Part shown: piece by piece, positions 27,626 to 37,341 of the stretch
Position numbering within the stretch: the first letter of the stretch is position 1
Layout of the letters: each line of letters opens with the position of its first letter
Notes under the pieces: model-generated
The model's input: the letters and a program-made list of their open reading frames with translations, nothing else
The model's database searches: none
Told to the model about the DNA's origin: nothing
NCBI RefSeq assembly: GCF_014193655.1
Contig: NZ_JACHZQ010000004.1
Coordinates: forward strand, 310,001-374,000
DNA length: 64,000 nucleotides
Direction: 5' to 3'
Origin: Rhizobium sp. BK313
GTDB lineage: Bacteria; Pseudomonadota; Alphaproteobacteria; Rhizobiales; Rhizobiaceae
Position numbers and translations under genes: made by a program

Positions 27626-28599
27626 TGGCCGGTCCCGCTCTCTCCCCAGCGAGGGGAGCGGCGGGCGTGCAGCAGAGCCCATCGCCGAGGATCGGCAGCC
27701 AACTCAGACAGGCGACCGTTCATCGGCGGCAGCTCGGACAAACGCCCGCCGCTCTCATCCTGATAGCGCCCGTCATCGTGCTTTTCGCGATCGCGGTCAT
27801 CTATCCGCTGGAGGAGACCATCCGGCTGAGCTTCTGGGACATACAGGGGCTGAAGAAGCCATCCTTCATCGGCTACGGCAACTATATCAAGCTGTTTGCT
27901 GATCCGGCCTTCCGCAATACGTTGGTGACGACGCTGATCTTCACGCTCGGCACGACAGTCGTCTCGGTCGGCATCGGTTGGTTGCTGGCGATGCTCTGCG
28001 CGTTTGCGCCGCGCGAGACGGCGATCTTTCGCGTCATGATCTTCGCGGCCTTCGGTATTTCGGAGGCGGTGTCCGGCTATATCTGGATCGGCATCTACCG
28101 CCCGGACAGCGGCGGCCTGTTGAACTCGATCATCCAATGGTTCGGCATGCCGGGCTTTGCCCATGCCTGGCTGGGTGACGCAAACACCGCCCTTTGGGCG
28201 CTGATGGTCGCAGCCGCGTGGAGCGGGGTCGGCCTGCCGCTGATGCTGATCTTCGCCGCGATCCAGGCCATCCCGAAATCGGTGCTCGAAGCTGCCTATA
28301 TGGACGGCGCCAAGCCGCTATCCACCATGCGCCATATCATGGCGCCGCTGTCGATGCCCGGGGTTCGCGTCGCCGTCTTCATCAATCTGCTGACGGCCCT
28401 GCGCGCCTTCGACATCATCTACATCTTGACGGGCGGCGGGCCGGTGCGTTCGACCGAGACAGTCGGCTACTTCATGTATCGGGAATCCATGACCCAATTC
28501 AAACTGGGTTACGGCGCGGCTGCCACGGTCGTGCTTCTGATTGCGGTGCTGATCATTTCCATCCCGGCAATTCTCCAGAGAACGGCAGGTGCGCGATGA
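27625..28599 (+). CDS. ABC sugar transporter permease, MalF/UgpA type
   Basis: Inner-membrane permease of 324 residues with six membrane helices. The cytoplasmic N-terminus (about 40 residues) is followed by AALILIAPVIVLFAIAVIYP. The EAA loop that meets the ATPase is LEAAYMDGAKPLSTMRHIMAPL, in the usual place before the fifth helix. The start overlaps the binding-protein stop by one base (TGATG) and the end overlaps the next permease (ATGA), so the permeases are translationally coupled. Confidence 0.92.
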   Translation: MAGPALSPARGAAGVQQSPSPRIGSQLRQATVHRRQLGQTPAALILIAPVIVLFAIAVIYPLEETIRLSFWDIQGLKKPSFIGYGNYIKLFADPAFRNTLVTTLIFTLGTTVVSVGIGWLLAMLCAFAPRETAIFRVMIFAAFGISEAVSGYIWIGIYRPDSGGLLNSIIQWFGMPGFAHAWLGDANTALWALMVAAAWSGVGLPLMLIFAAIQAIPKSVLEAAYMDGAKPLSTMRHIMAPLSMPGVRVAVFINLLTALRAFDIIYILTGGGPVRSTETVGYFMYRESMTQFKLGYGAAATVVLLIAVLIISIPAILQRTAGAR

Positions 28600-29417
28600 T
28601 CGGCCGGCCTCCGAAATGGATCGTCATCGTCGTGGGTGTCGTCGCCTTCATCTGGGTGATCCCGATCATCGGCATTGTCGTCACCTCGTTGCGGCCTGCG
28701 GGCAGCTCCGCGCTCGGCTGGTGGCGTTTCGAGCATTTCGATCTAACGCTCGACGCCTGGATCCGCGTCTGGGACAAATATCCGTTGGCGCAGTCGCTTT
28801 GGGTAACGGTGCAGACCGCAGGCATTGCGACGCTTGCCACAATGATCCTGACGCCGGCGGCGGCCTACGCCTTCCATTTTCTCAAATTTCCGCTGCGCCG
28901 CACGCTGCTGATCCTGATCATCAACGCCTTCGTACTGCCGCAGCAGGTGGTGATCATCCCGCTGTTTACGCTCTGGCGCGACATGGGTCTCATCGACAAC
29001 ATCCTGTCGGTGCTGATCCCTTATGTCGGCCTCTCCTTCGCCTGGTCGATCTTCCTCGTCAAAAACTTCTTCGAGGATTTTCCCTACGAGCTGATCGAGG
29101 CGGCCAAGGTCGACGGCTGCGGCCCGCTCTCGACGTTTCGCCACATCGTTCTGCCGAACAGCCTGTCGCCAATCTTCGCCGTCGGCATTCTGCAGTTCCT
29201 CTGGACCTGGAACGCACTGCTGCTGCCGATGTTGTTCCTGCGATCGAACATCCCGCTGCCCGTGCTGCTTGCCCGCATCTCCGGCAGCTACGACACCAAT
29301 TGGGATCTCCGATCGGTTGCCGCAATTTTCACCACCATCATGCCTCTCGCCGTCTTTCTCGTCTTTCAACGTCAATTCGCCGCCGGCTCACAAACCAAGA
29401 CCGGAGCAAAGGAATAA
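28596..29417 (+). CDS. ABC sugar transporter permease, MalG/UgpE type
   Basis: Second inner-membrane permease, 273 residues and about six helices. Its EAA loop is LIEAAKVDGCGPLSTFRHIV, and the C-terminal PLAVFLVFQRQFAAG is the standard end of MalG-type proteins, here carrying a short extra tail (SQTKTGAKE). The ATG overlaps the preceding TGA. The glycoside hydrolase gene follows after 2 bases. It pairs with the MalF-type permease to form the membrane channel of the glycoside importer. Confidence 0.92.
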   Translation: MIGRPPKWIVIVVGVVAFIWVIPIIGIVVTSLRPAGSSALGWWRFEHFDLTLDAWIRVWDKYPLAQSLWVTVQTAGIATLATMILTPAAAYAFHFLKFPLRRTLLILIINAFVLPQQVVIIPLFTLWRDMGLIDNILSVLIPYVGLSFAWSIFLVKNFFEDFPYELIEAAKVDGCGPLSTFRHIVLPNSLSPIFAVGILQFLWTWNALLLPMLFLRSNIPLPVLLARISGSYDTNWDLRSVAAIFTTIMPLAVFLVFQRQFAAGSQTKTGAKE

Positions 29418-29419
29418 TC

Positions 29420-31471
29420 ATGCCTGCCACGACCAATAAGCCGCTGCGTTATCGCCAGATCCATCTCGATTTTCATACCTCGGAGCATATCCCTGGCATC
29501 GGCGCCGACTTCGATCCCGATGATTTCGTCGATACGCTCAAGAAGTCGCATGTGGATTCGATCACCATCTTCGCCAAGTGTCATCACGGCTGGTCCTATT
29601 ATCCGACCAAGGTGGGCAAGCCGCATCCGCAGCTCGCTCGGCCGGATCTCCTGGGCGACATGGTGAAAGCACTTGCTGCCGCCGATATTGAGAGCCCGAT
29701 CTATATCTCGGTGCAATGGGACGAGTTGTCGGCGCGCGAGCATCCGGAATGGCGTGCGATGAGCGCCTCCAATCGCTATCACCACGCTTTGCCGGCCGAC
29801 CCCTCCAGCGGCAAACAACTCAGCCCTGCCTGGCACACACTCTGCCTCAATCACGAAGGACTTCGAAAATACATCCTCGAGCAGGCGCGCGAAGTGGCCC
29901 AGCAATACCAGACGCAAGGACTGTTCTTCGACATCATCCTGACACCCGACTGCGTCTGCCCGGCCTGCGTCGAGCGCATGCAATGCAATGGCCTAGACCC
30001 GGAGAATGCGGCCGACCGGTTGAAGAACGACGAAGCGGTCAACGAGCAATTCCGCCGCGAAACCAGCGAAGCGCTGTTTGCCGAATTTCCGGGCCTGCGC
30101 GTCTTCTACAATTGCGGCCATATCCACAAGCAGGGACCGGAGCGCTTCTCAACCTATTCGCATCTGGAGCTGGAGAGCCTACCGACGGGCGGATGGGGCT
30201 ATGATCACTTCCCCTCCAGCGCCCGCTATGCAGCGACGCTCGGCATGGATTTCCTCGCCCATACCGGCAAGTTCCACACCTCCTGGGGCGAGTTCGGCGG
30301 CTTCAAACATCCGGATGCGCTCGAATACGAATGCGCCCAGATGGTGGCGCTCGGCTCGAAATGCCTGGTCGGCGACCAGCTTCATCCGAATGGCGCCATC
30401 AATCCCGATACCTACAGATCCGTCGCGCCGGCCTATGCCCGCGTCGAAAAGCTCGAGCCCTTCCTCGAAGGGGCAAAGCAGATCTCCGAAATCGCCATTC
30501 TCTCCGCCGAGCACATGTCACCATCGGGCGCGCGCAACCATCCGAGCGACGACGGCGCAGCGCAAATGCTGCAGGAGCTGAAACGGCCTTTCGACGTAAT
30601 CGATGTTTCGGCCCGTTTCGAAAATTACCGCTTGCTGATCCTTCCCGACGAAATCCCGGTCAATGGCGCCCTTGCCACGCGCCTCAAGGCCTATCTTGCC
30701 GGTGGCGGCAAACTCATCGCCTCCTGGCATTCCGGCCTCGGCGAAAACGGCGCCTTTGCGATCGACATGGGCATTACCCGTGCTGGCGGAGCCGTGGCAT
30801 TTAGGCCGAGTTACGTCAAGGCGGGCAAAGCCCTCGACCCGGATATGCCGGAAAGCGCCTTTGTCTTCTACGACGACGCCGAAACCGTGAACGCAGGCGA
30901 AGCCACCGTGCTAGCGGAGATTTATCCGTCCTACTTCAATCGTTCCTACAAGCAATACTCCTCCCATCAGCACGCGCCGGACGACCCGGCAGCCGCATCG
31001 TTGGGTGCGGCAGTGACGGAACACAATGGTGCCGCCTATATCGCCTATCCGATCTTCCGGCTCTACAGGGCGATGGGCCAGCCGCTCTACAAATATGTCG
31101 TGCGTGGCCTGCTCGATCGTTTGATTCCCGATCCGGCCATGGTGACCGACCTGCCATCCTCCGGGCGGGCGACGCTGACCCGGCAGATTGGCCAGCACCG
31201 CCATATCCTGCACCTGCTTTATGGCCCGCCTCAGATCCGCGGCAAGGACGTACGTGGCGATGATGGCTCGACACGAGTGATGGAGATGATTGAGGACATT
31301 CCGTCGATCGGCCCCGTGACCGCAAAGGTCCGCCTACCGTCCACCCCGAGCCGTGTCTATGACGCGCTGACGGGCACTGATGTGGCCTGGAACACGGAAG
31401 ACGATGGTACCGTCAGCGTCACCGTACCGCGCCTGCGCATTCATACTGCCGTGGTCTTCGAGGGGACCTGA
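29420..31471 (+). CDS. Glycoside hydrolase-like protein (GHL6 plus beta-galactosidase trimerisation domain)
   Basis: Cytoplasmic protein of 683 residues without a signal peptide. Residues about 10-330 look like the GHL6 (hypothetical glycoside hydrolase 6) TIM barrel: RYRQIHLDFHTSEHIPGIG, then FAKCHHGWSYYPTKVG, a cysteine cluster in CVCPACVERM that may bind metal, and YNCGHIHKQG. Residues about 370-580 resemble the beta-galactosidase trimerisation domain (glutamine-amidotransferase-like: EIAILSAEHMSP, YRLLILPDEIPVN). A beta-sandwich-like tail follows. No biochemically defined activity is known to me for this architecture. Being inside an importer operon, it probably splits the imported glycoside. 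Its location, cytoplasmic rather than exported, fits that order. Confidence 0.78.
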   Translation: MPATTNKPLRYRQIHLDFHTSEHIPGIGADFDPDDFVDTLKKSHVDSITIFAKCHHGWSYYPTKVGKPHPQLARPDLLGDMVKALAAADIESPIYISVQWDELSAREHPEWRAMSASNRYHHALPADPSSGKQLSPAWHTLCLNHEGLRKYILEQAREVAQQYQTQGLFFDIILTPDCVCPACVERMQCNGLDPENAADRLKNDEAVNEQFRRETSEALFAEFPGLRVFYNCGHIHKQGPERFSTYSHLELESLPTGGWGYDHFPSSARYAATLGMDFLAHTGKFHTSWGEFGGFKHPDALEYECAQMVALGSKCLVGDQLHPNGAINPDTYRSVAPAYARVEKLEPFLEGAKQISEIAILSAEHMSPSGARNHPSDDGAAQMLQELKRPFDVIDVSARFENYRLLILPDEIPVNGALATRLKAYLAGGGKLIASWHSGLGENGAFAIDMGITRAGGAVAFRPSYVKAGKALDPDMPESAFVFYDDAETVNAGEATVLAEIYPSYFNRSYKQYSSHQHAPDDPAAASLGAAVTEHNGAAYIAYPIFRLYRAMGQPLYKYVVRGLLDRLIPDPAMVTDLPSSGRATLTRQIGQHRHILHLLYGPPQIRGKDVRGDDGSTRVMEMIEDIPSIGPVTAKVRLPSTPSRVYDALTGTDVAWNTEDDGTVSVTVPRLRIHTAVVFEGT

Positions 31472-31611
31472 TGGTCAGCTCTCTGGTGAGGCCGACGCAA
31501 ACTTCGCCTGCAGCTCGCGCATATGGCGGGCTGCAAGCGACTGGGCTATACGACGGGCAAAGGCGCCTGAGCGCTTCTACCCTCATTAGCCAGCTTTGGA
31601 GCCAGCTTCAC

Positions 31612-32649
31612 ATGTCAGAGACAACGGATCGAACAACGGCCAAGCGGCGCAGCGCGACCATCATCGATGTCGCCAAGGCCGCCAATGTCGCTGTTGGCAC
31701 CGTGTCGCGCTATCTCAACGGCCAGATCATCCGCCGCTCGAACCGCGAGCAGATCGAAACCGCGATCCACGATCTCGGCTATCGGCGCAACGCCGCCGCC
31801 GCTTCGATCCGCACCGATCTCACCCATATGATCGGCTTCCTGGTGCCGACCTTCGACGAATTTCATGCACGCATGCTGGAGCATCTGGCCCGCTCCGTAC
31901 GCCAGACCGGGCGGGCGCTGCTCACCTATTGCCATGGCGGCGATCCACGCATCGTCGCCGAGGCGCTTGATTTCTTCGCCGCCCAGCGTGTCGATGCGCT
32001 GGTTATGGACGGGACGGCGGAGGTCTATCACCGCGTTGACGATCTCATTACCCATGATGTGCCGATCATCTTCTACAACAACGACGTCAAAGGGCTCGCT
32101 GCCGATCGAGTGATGGTCGAAAATCAGAAGGCAAGCTATCGTATTGTCACGCATTTGATCGATCTCGGCCATCAGCGCATCGGCATGTTGACGGGCAATC
32201 CCGCCAACTCCTCGGCCGTCGAACGCCTCACCGGTTATGAACAAGCGCTTATCGAATACGGATTGCCGATGGATCCTGCGCTGACCGTGCGCGGCAATTG
32301 GGTATATGAGGGCGGATATCAGGCGACTAAACGCCTGATGCAGCTTGAGACGCCACCAACTGCGATCTTCGCTGCCAACTACAATATGGCGATGGGAGCA
32401 CTAGGCTGGTTCAAGGAGAACGGCCTGCGGGTACCGACCGACATTTCCCTAGTCAGCTTTGACGACGTCGAAATTTTCCGCCTTCTTGATGCCGGGATTA
32501 CCGCGGTGGCGCAGCCGGTCGCCAAGATCGCCGATACGATTACCGACATTCTAGTGGAGCGCCTGGCCGACCCTTCTGGCAGCCATAACCGCACCACACT
32601 TCTGGAATGCGACATCATCCTGCGAGGCTCGACGCGCCGACTGACATAG
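31612..32649 (+). CDS. LacI-family transcriptional regulator
   Basis: Protein of 345 residues. The N-terminal helix-turn-helix is at about 17-36 (IIDVAKAANVAVGTVSRYLN), with the hinge helix in IRRSNREQIETAIHDLGYRRN. The rest is a periplasmic-binding-protein-like sensor (IGFLVPTFDEFHARMLEH, ALVMDGTAEVYHR, SLVSFDDVEIFRLLD). The ATG at 31612 has GGAG 10 bases upstream. An in-frame reading further upstream is rejected because the helix-turn-helix should sit close to the N-terminus. It lies between the hydrolase and the ATPase, so it probably controls this operon in answer to the imported sugar. Confidence 0.9.
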   Translation: MSETTDRTTAKRRSATIIDVAKAANVAVGTVSRYLNGQIIRRSNREQIETAIHDLGYRRNAAAASIRTDLTHMIGFLVPTFDEFHARMLEHLARSVRQTGRALLTYCHGGDPRIVAEALDFFAAQRVDALVMDGTAEVYHRVDDLITHDVPIIFYNNDVKGLAADRVMVENQKASYRIVTHLIDLGHQRIGMLTGNPANSSAVERLTGYEQALIEYGLPMDPALTVRGNWVYEGGYQATKRLMQLETPPTAIFAANYNMAMGALGWFKENGLRVPTDISLVSFDDVEIFRLLDAGITAVAQPVAKIADTITDILVERLADPSGSHNRTTLLECDIILRGSTRRLT

Positions 32650-32679
32650 AGACTGAAGGGACAGTGTAGGGAGGAAGCC

Positions 32680-33753
32680 ATGGCCAGCCTGGAATTGCAG
32701 AACATCGACAAGTCCTACGGCGCGCTGCGCGTCATCGAGGGCCTGAACCTTGCCGTGGATGATGGCTCTTTCACCGTTTTCGTCGGCCCATCCGGTTGCG
32801 GAAAATCAACGCTGCTCCGGATGATCGCCGGGCTGGAGGAGATCACCGGCGGCGATCTCCTGATCGACGGGCGGCAGATGAACAAGGCCGATCCGATCCA
32901 GCGCGGCATCGCCATGGTATTTCAGAACTATGCGCTCTATCCGCATATGACGGTGGAGCAGAATATCGGTTTTTCGCTGCGCATGGCCGGCGTCGGCAAG
33001 GCCGAGATCGCCCGCAGCGTCGCTGCGGCCGCCGCCACATTGCAGATCGAGCCACTCTTGAAGCGCAAGCCGGCGCAGCTTTCCGGCGGCCAGCGCCAGC
33101 GTGTGGCCATCGGGCGGGCGATCGTGCGCGATCCCGCCGTCTTCCTATTCGATGAGCCGCTCTCCAATCTCGATGCCGAATTGCGCGTCTCCATGCGCGT
33201 CGAAATCGCCAAGCTGCATCGCAAGATCGGCGCGACGATGATCTACGTCACCCACGATCAGACGGAGGCGATGACGCTTGCCGATAAGATCGTCGTCATG
33301 CGCAGCGGCCAGATCGAACAGGCGGGCACGCCAGACACGCTCTATCGAGACCCGGACAACCTATTCGTTGCCGGTTTCATCGGCTCGCCGCGGATGAATT
33401 TTCTTGAGGGAACACTCGGTTCCGATGGCACGGTGACGCTCGCGACGGGCGGCTCGTTCCGATCTGGCATTGCCGGTCTGAGCCAGCCGGTCAAGGTCGG
33501 CATCCGACCGGAACATTTCACCGAAACCGGTGAAGCCGACGGCAAAATCAATATGCGTATCGACGTCATCGAAAATCTCGGCGGCACGCGTTACCTCTAC
33601 GGCACACTTGCCTCCGGCGACAGCGTCATCGTTGAGGATCGGTCAGAAGAAGGAATCCGCAATGCCGAGACGATCACGATAGGTTTCAGCGCCAGGAAGG
33701 CGCTGCTTTTTGGCGCGGATGGCAAACGCATTCGGTCACAGACCAGACACTAG
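32680..33753 (+). CDS. ABC sugar transporter ATPase, UgpC/MsmK type
   Basis: ATPase of 357 residues with Walker A GPSGCGKS (36-43), signature LSGGQRQR, Walker B FLFDEP and switch histidine in [10 protein letters not shown]. The C-terminal part from about residue 240 is a MalK-like OB/TOBE regulatory domain ([10 protein letters not shown]). It completes the importer started at 26318: binding protein, two permeases, hydrolase, regulator, ATPase. It ends 3 bases from a convergent peptidase stop. Confidence 0.93.
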   Translation: MASLELQNIDKSYGALRVIEGLNLAVDDGSFTVFVGPSGCGKSTLLRMIAGLEEITGGDLLIDGRQMNKADPIQRGIAMVFQNYALYPHMTVEQNIGFSLRMAGVGKAEIARSVAAAAATLQIEPLLKRKPAQLSGGQRQRVAIGRAIVRDPAVFLFDEPLSNLDAELRVSMRVEIAKLHRKIGATMIYVTHDQTEAMTLADKIVVMRSGQIEQAGTPDTLYRDPDNLFVAGFIGSPRMNFLEGTLGSDGTVTLATGGSFRSGIAGLSQPVKVGIRPEHFTETGEADGKINMRIDVIENLGGTRYLYGTLASGDSVIVEDRSEEGIRNAETITIGFSARKALLFGADGKRIRSQTRH

Positions 33754-33756
33754 CGA

Positions 33757-35502
33757 CTACACCGCCGGAAAATCACTGTTTTCGGCCAGGCGCCTGTAGG
33801 CTTCGACCGCAAAGAGTACTGTGCGGGTCTGTGCCTCATGGCAATCGATGAACGTCTGGTCGTAGACCGTCTCATCGGTCGCCTCGGTGATGATCGTCAG
33901 CGGCGCCTGGTAGAGGGAGCTGACCTGCTTCAACACGGGAATGCCGTAGCGCACCTCGAACGGCGCGTTCGGCATATGTAGCCGGACACATTCGATCTGC
34001 TTGGCGTTGAAGTCGACGAGATTCTTGTCTTCCGCCAATCGCCGCGCCACTTCGTCAAGCAACGTCTCGCCGATCGTTTCCCAGCCGGGATGGGTGCAGA
34101 TGATCAGGAAAAAGCCCTTCGGGATCGTCCAAAGCTCGAATCCGCGCGGCAGGTAGCCGGACATCGGTCGTGTCCATTCATGTGAAGGATAGCCGTGCAG
34201 ATTGAGATGGAGCTTTGCGGAAGACAGTGCCAGGGCCGCCATCCGTGCATCGCGCTCATAGGCGGGGGCGGGGACGGTGAAGGAAAGATCGTCGCCGAAG
34301 GCCGTATAGCGGGCGGCGTGATGCATATGGAACGGGTTTTCGACGATCAGGCGCTGATGCAGTTCATAGCCGTCGACATTCTCGACGGGGACGATGGCAA
34401 AATGCGAATTGGGATCGGCGGCAAGCGCCTGCGCGGCTCTCAAGGCACCGACCGGACCGCTGGTCTCATTGGCGTGCTGGCCGGACGAGATGAGAACGGC
34501 GGGACCGGGGCCTTTGTGGTAACGCCCGAGCACTTCGCGACCTTCTCGCGAGATGGCTTTGATCGGCTCGCCCTCGATTTTTGATAGTTCGTTTCGAATC
34601 TGGCCAATCTTCAGCGGGCGGCTGGCGGTTTCGATCGCGCTTTCCGGACCGGTGGTCTCTGAATGCTCGCCAAAATTCTCGACGGTCATCACAATCCGCG
34701 GATCTGCCTTTGCGGCACGGATATCCGGCACCACCTGGCCGGGTCTCGCGCCGCCTCTGCCGGCCATCGCACCCATCTCCGCATTCAGGCATTCGCGCAC
34801 GGCGAAGAACAGGTCTTCATGCATAGCTTCGCGTAGGCTGATGCTTTCGCTGCAGAAATCCAGATCGCGATCATTGGCTGGCAGATCGACCGCAATCCGA
34901 AGCCGGTCGAAATACGGCTGCTGCCGCTCCCAATGATGCTGCTTGACCGCATTGATGGCCGCGAGGAACAGGATCTCGAAATCTGCCTTCAGGCGCTGTC
35001 CGGCATCTGCAATGCCGACCGCCCTCCGCCAGCCGCAGCAACGCAAGACAGGCGCGCCGACATGATCGTCCTCGACGATATTCGGTGCGAAGACGGCATG
35101 CGTGCTTGTTTCGCCGCTCTTCGTTACCAGCGTAACGTCATAGACGAGATCGAGATCGTTGGGGCGGAAGGATATTTCGGCATCGCCGACGAGTGCGGCC
35201 AGCGGATAGGCTTCGATCAAGAAACGATGGGGATCGGCAGCGGCATGAACCGGATAGCCGACTTCGATCCGGGTGAGGGAGGAAACATCAACCTCTTCCA
35301 GGAAGAAATAGACCAGCGGCTTGTAGGCGCTGCGGATGCGCGCCTTTATGCCGGCGGCGGCGAGCTTTTCCTCCGCTGCCTTGCGTGAGGGGCCGTCGTC
35401 GAACAGCCATGCCTCGACCGGCTGACTCGGCGGGCTGGAAAGCAACAGGGAGACCAGCGCATCGAGCGTACGCGGGACATCGAGATTGAGAATCGTGGTC
35501 AT
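33757..35502 (-). CDS. M14-family zinc carboxypeptidase with a long N-terminal region
   Basis: Protein of 581 residues without a signal peptide. The M14 peptidase domain lies in the C-terminal half (from about 300), with zinc ligands H343 and E346 (SSGQHANETSGP) and a third histidine at H436 (LHLNLHGYPSHEW). The first 300 residues have no recognised family and no membrane helix. They may set substrate choice. It is the last gene of the MarR-ATPase-binding protein-permease-permease operon (its ATG overlaps the permease TGA), so it probably trims or opens a peptide or gamma-amide brought in by the importer. Confidence 0.83.
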   Translation of the reverse strand: MTTILNLDVPRTLDALVSLLLSSPPSQPVEAWLFDDGPSRKAAEEKLAAAGIKARIRSAYKPLVYFFLEEVDVSSLTRIEVGYPVHAAADPHRFLIEAYPLAALVGDAEISFRPNDLDLVYDVTLVTKSGETSTHAVFAPNIVEDDHVGAPVLRCCGWRRAVGIADAGQRLKADFEILFLAAINAVKQHHWERQQPYFDRLRIAVDLPANDRDLDFCSESISLREAMHEDLFFAVRECLNAEMGAMAGRGGARPGQVVPDIRAAKADPRIVMTVENFGEHSETTGPESAIETASRPLKIGQIRNELSKIEGEPIKAISREGREVLGRYHKGPGPAVLISSGQHANETSGPVGALRAAQALAADPNSHFAIVPVENVDGYELHQRLIVENPFHMHHAARYTAFGDDLSFTVPAPAYERDARMAALALSSAKLHLNLHGYPSHEWTRPMSGYLPRGFELWTIPKGFFLIICTHPGWETIGETLLDEVARRLAEDKNLVDFNAKQIECVRLHMPNAPFEVRYGIPVLKQVSSLYQAPLTIITEATDETVYDQTFIDCHEAQTRTVLFAVEAYRRLAENSDFPAV

Positions 35503-36359
35503 TTTTCCCTCGTCGGATCGAGATAGTCGCGGAGCCAGTCGCCGAGCAGATTGAGCCCGAGAACAGTGAACATGATGGCAAAGCCCGGAAAGACGCTAAC
35601 CCACCAGGCCGATTGCACATACGTACGACCATCGGCCAGCATACCGCCCCAGCTCGGAATTGTCGCATCGACGCCGAGGCCGACGAAGGTCAAGCTGCTT
35701 TCAAGCAGGATATTATTCGCGACGTTGAGCGTCATTAGCACGATCACCGGGCCGATGATATTCGGCAAGATATGCTTGAAGATGATACGGCCCCTGCCGA
35801 CACCGATCGCCCGCGCCGACTGAATGAATTCGCGGTCGCGTAGCGACAGCACCTGACCCCGCACCAGGCGGGCATGTTGCACCCACTGCGCAATGATCAT
35901 CAGCACGATCAAAATGGAAAGGCCAGGTCCGACGATGGCGATGAAGGTGAGTGCCATCAGCATGAAGGGCATTGCGAGCTGGACGTCGGCGATCCGCATC
36001 AGGACCATGTCGGCGACGCCGCGGAAATAACCGGCGATCAACCCGGCTGTCGTGCCGACAAGAGTGGCTCCGCCGACCGACAATATGCCGACGATCAGCG
36101 AGATCTTGCCTCCGGCTGCGATGCGGGCCAGCACATCACGGCCAAGCGGATCGGTGCCGAATATATGCTTCAGGCTGACGAAGGGCGGCAGCAGTCGGGC
36201 GCGCAGATCCATCATGTCCGCCGTACCGTGAAAGATCACGTCGGAGAACACGACCAGCACGACCATGCTGGTGGTAAAGACAATGCCGAGGATCAGCTCC
36301 AACGGTGTATGGCGAAAGAGAGAAGCGCGCTTTGCGGAAGAGGTGGCCATGTCAGTCAC
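35499..36359 (-). CDS. Peptide-type ABC transporter permease (DppC family)
   Basis: Permease of 286 residues with six membrane helices. The family motif HIFGTDPLGRDVLARIAAGGK is at about 68-90 and the EAA loop (SARAIGVGRGRIIFKHILPN) is near 185-205. The start ATG overlaps the DppB TGA and the end overlaps the peptidase start, both as ATGA. Length and layout are ordinary for DppC, unlike the longer one at 551-1726. Confidence 0.92.
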   Translation of the reverse strand: MTDMATSSAKRASLFRHTPLELILGIVFTTSMVVLVVFSDVIFHGTADMMDLRARLLPPFVSLKHIFGTDPLGRDVLARIAAGGKISLIVGILSVGGATLVGTTAGLIAGYFRGVADMVLMRIADVQLAMPFMLMALTFIAIVGPGLSILIVLMIIAQWVQHARLVRGQVLSLRDREFIQSARAIGVGRGRIIFKHILPNIIGPVIVLMTLNVANNILLESSLTFVGLGVDATIPSWGGMLADGRTYVQSAWWVSVFPGFAIMFTVLGLNLLGDWLRDYLDPTREK

Positions 36360-37279
36360 TTCCTTCCGATACGGGGATCGATGATGCCGTAGGCAAGATC
36401 GATTGCAAGATTGGTGAGCACGATCATCAGCGCCAGCACGGTAATCGTTCCCTGCAACACCGGATAGTCGCGCGCCGAAATCGCGTCGAAAGCGAGGCTG
36501 CCCATGCCCGGCCAGTTGAACACCCGCTCAACGATGACGACGCCGCCGAGCAGATCGCCGAACTGCAGGCCAACGAACGTCAGAAGCGGGATCAGGCAAT
36601 TGCGAAGGGCGTGCTTATAGAGCACGACACGATCCTTCAGACCCTTGGCGCGCGAAACGAGGATATATTGGGTCGAGAGCGTTTCGAGCATCGCCGAGCG
36701 CACGATGCGGACATTGATGGCAGACAGGATGAGTGCCAGCGTCAAGCAGGGCAGGACGATACCCTGATAGACGAGGAAACCGCTTGACGGCAGCCATTCC
36801 AATTTGATCGAGAAGATCAGCACCAGCATGATCGCCAGCCAGAAATTCGGGAAGGAAAGCCCGATCAGCGAGAAGATGCGGATGATCTGATCCGACCATG
36901 AGCCAGCCTTGACTGCGGCGTGGATGCCGAGCGGGATGGAGATCAGGAAGGAAATGACCAGCGACAGGAAAGAGAGCAGCAGCGTGGCGGGCAGGGCCTG
37001 CGCGATGAGCGTCCAGACCGGCGTGCCGCCGAAGAAACTATTGCCGAAATCGCCTTTTATGACGCCCCCGAGGAAGTTCAGATATTGCATATGGAACGGC
37101 TGATCGAGACCAAGACCGGCACGGATGCGCTGCAGATCCGCTTCGCTGATAGCCCCGCCACCGCTCACAAGCATGGCCGTGGGATCGCCGGACAGGCGGA
37201 TCGCATAGGACACAAGCAGCGTAACGGCGATCACGACGAACAGCGCCTGAAACAGACGTTTCAAGATATAGACTGGCAT
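36356..37279 (-). CDS. Peptide-type ABC transporter permease (DppB family)
   Basis: Permease of 307 residues. The typical start MPVYILKRLFQALFVVIAVT, the ADLQRIRAGLGLDQPFHMQYL segment and the EAA loop (VSRAKGLKDRVVLYKHALRN) are present, with six helices. It follows the binding protein after 62 bases that contain a strong hairpin, the usual place for lowering permease output relative to the binding protein. Confidence 0.92.
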   Translation of the reverse strand: MPVYILKRLFQALFVVIAVTLLVSYAIRLSGDPTAMLVSGGGAISEADLQRIRAGLGLDQPFHMQYLNFLGGVIKGDFGNSFFGGTPVWTLIAQALPATLLLSFLSLVISFLISIPLGIHAAVKAGSWSDQIIRIFSLIGLSFPNFWLAIMLVLIFSIKLEWLPSSGFLVYQGIVLPCLTLALILSAINVRIVRSAMLETLSTQYILVSRAKGLKDRVVLYKHALRNCLIPLLTFVGLQFGDLLGGVVIVERVFNWPGMGSLAFDAISARDYPVLQGTITVLALMIVLTNLAIDLAYGIIDPRIGRK

Positions 37280-37300
37280 AATTGGCCCCTGCTGAAACGA

Positions 37301-37328
37301 TGACTGCCCGCCTGTCAGCGGGCAGTCA
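37301..37328 (-). promoter_or_regulatory. Intercistronic hairpin between binding-protein and permease genes
   Basis: A perfect 11-base-pair stem TGACTGCCCGC / GCGGGCAGTCA with a 6-base loop. It lies just after the binding-protein stop (37342) and before the permease start (37279). Read on the minus strand it is followed by only a short T-rich stretch (TCGTTTCAG), so it looks like partial termination or 3'-end protection that favours the binding-protein message. Confidence 0.7.
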
Positions 37329-37341
37329 TACCGGGTTCGAC

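Noticed and set aside
26264-27682. Minus-strand open frame of about 470 codons opposite the sugar-binding protein
   Set aside because: Antisense to a well-supported gene with a strong ribosome site. No motif is recognisable.
37312-37317. CTGTCA as a possible PHO box
   Set aside because: It is a single copy inside the loop of the intercistronic hairpin, without the required direct repeat.
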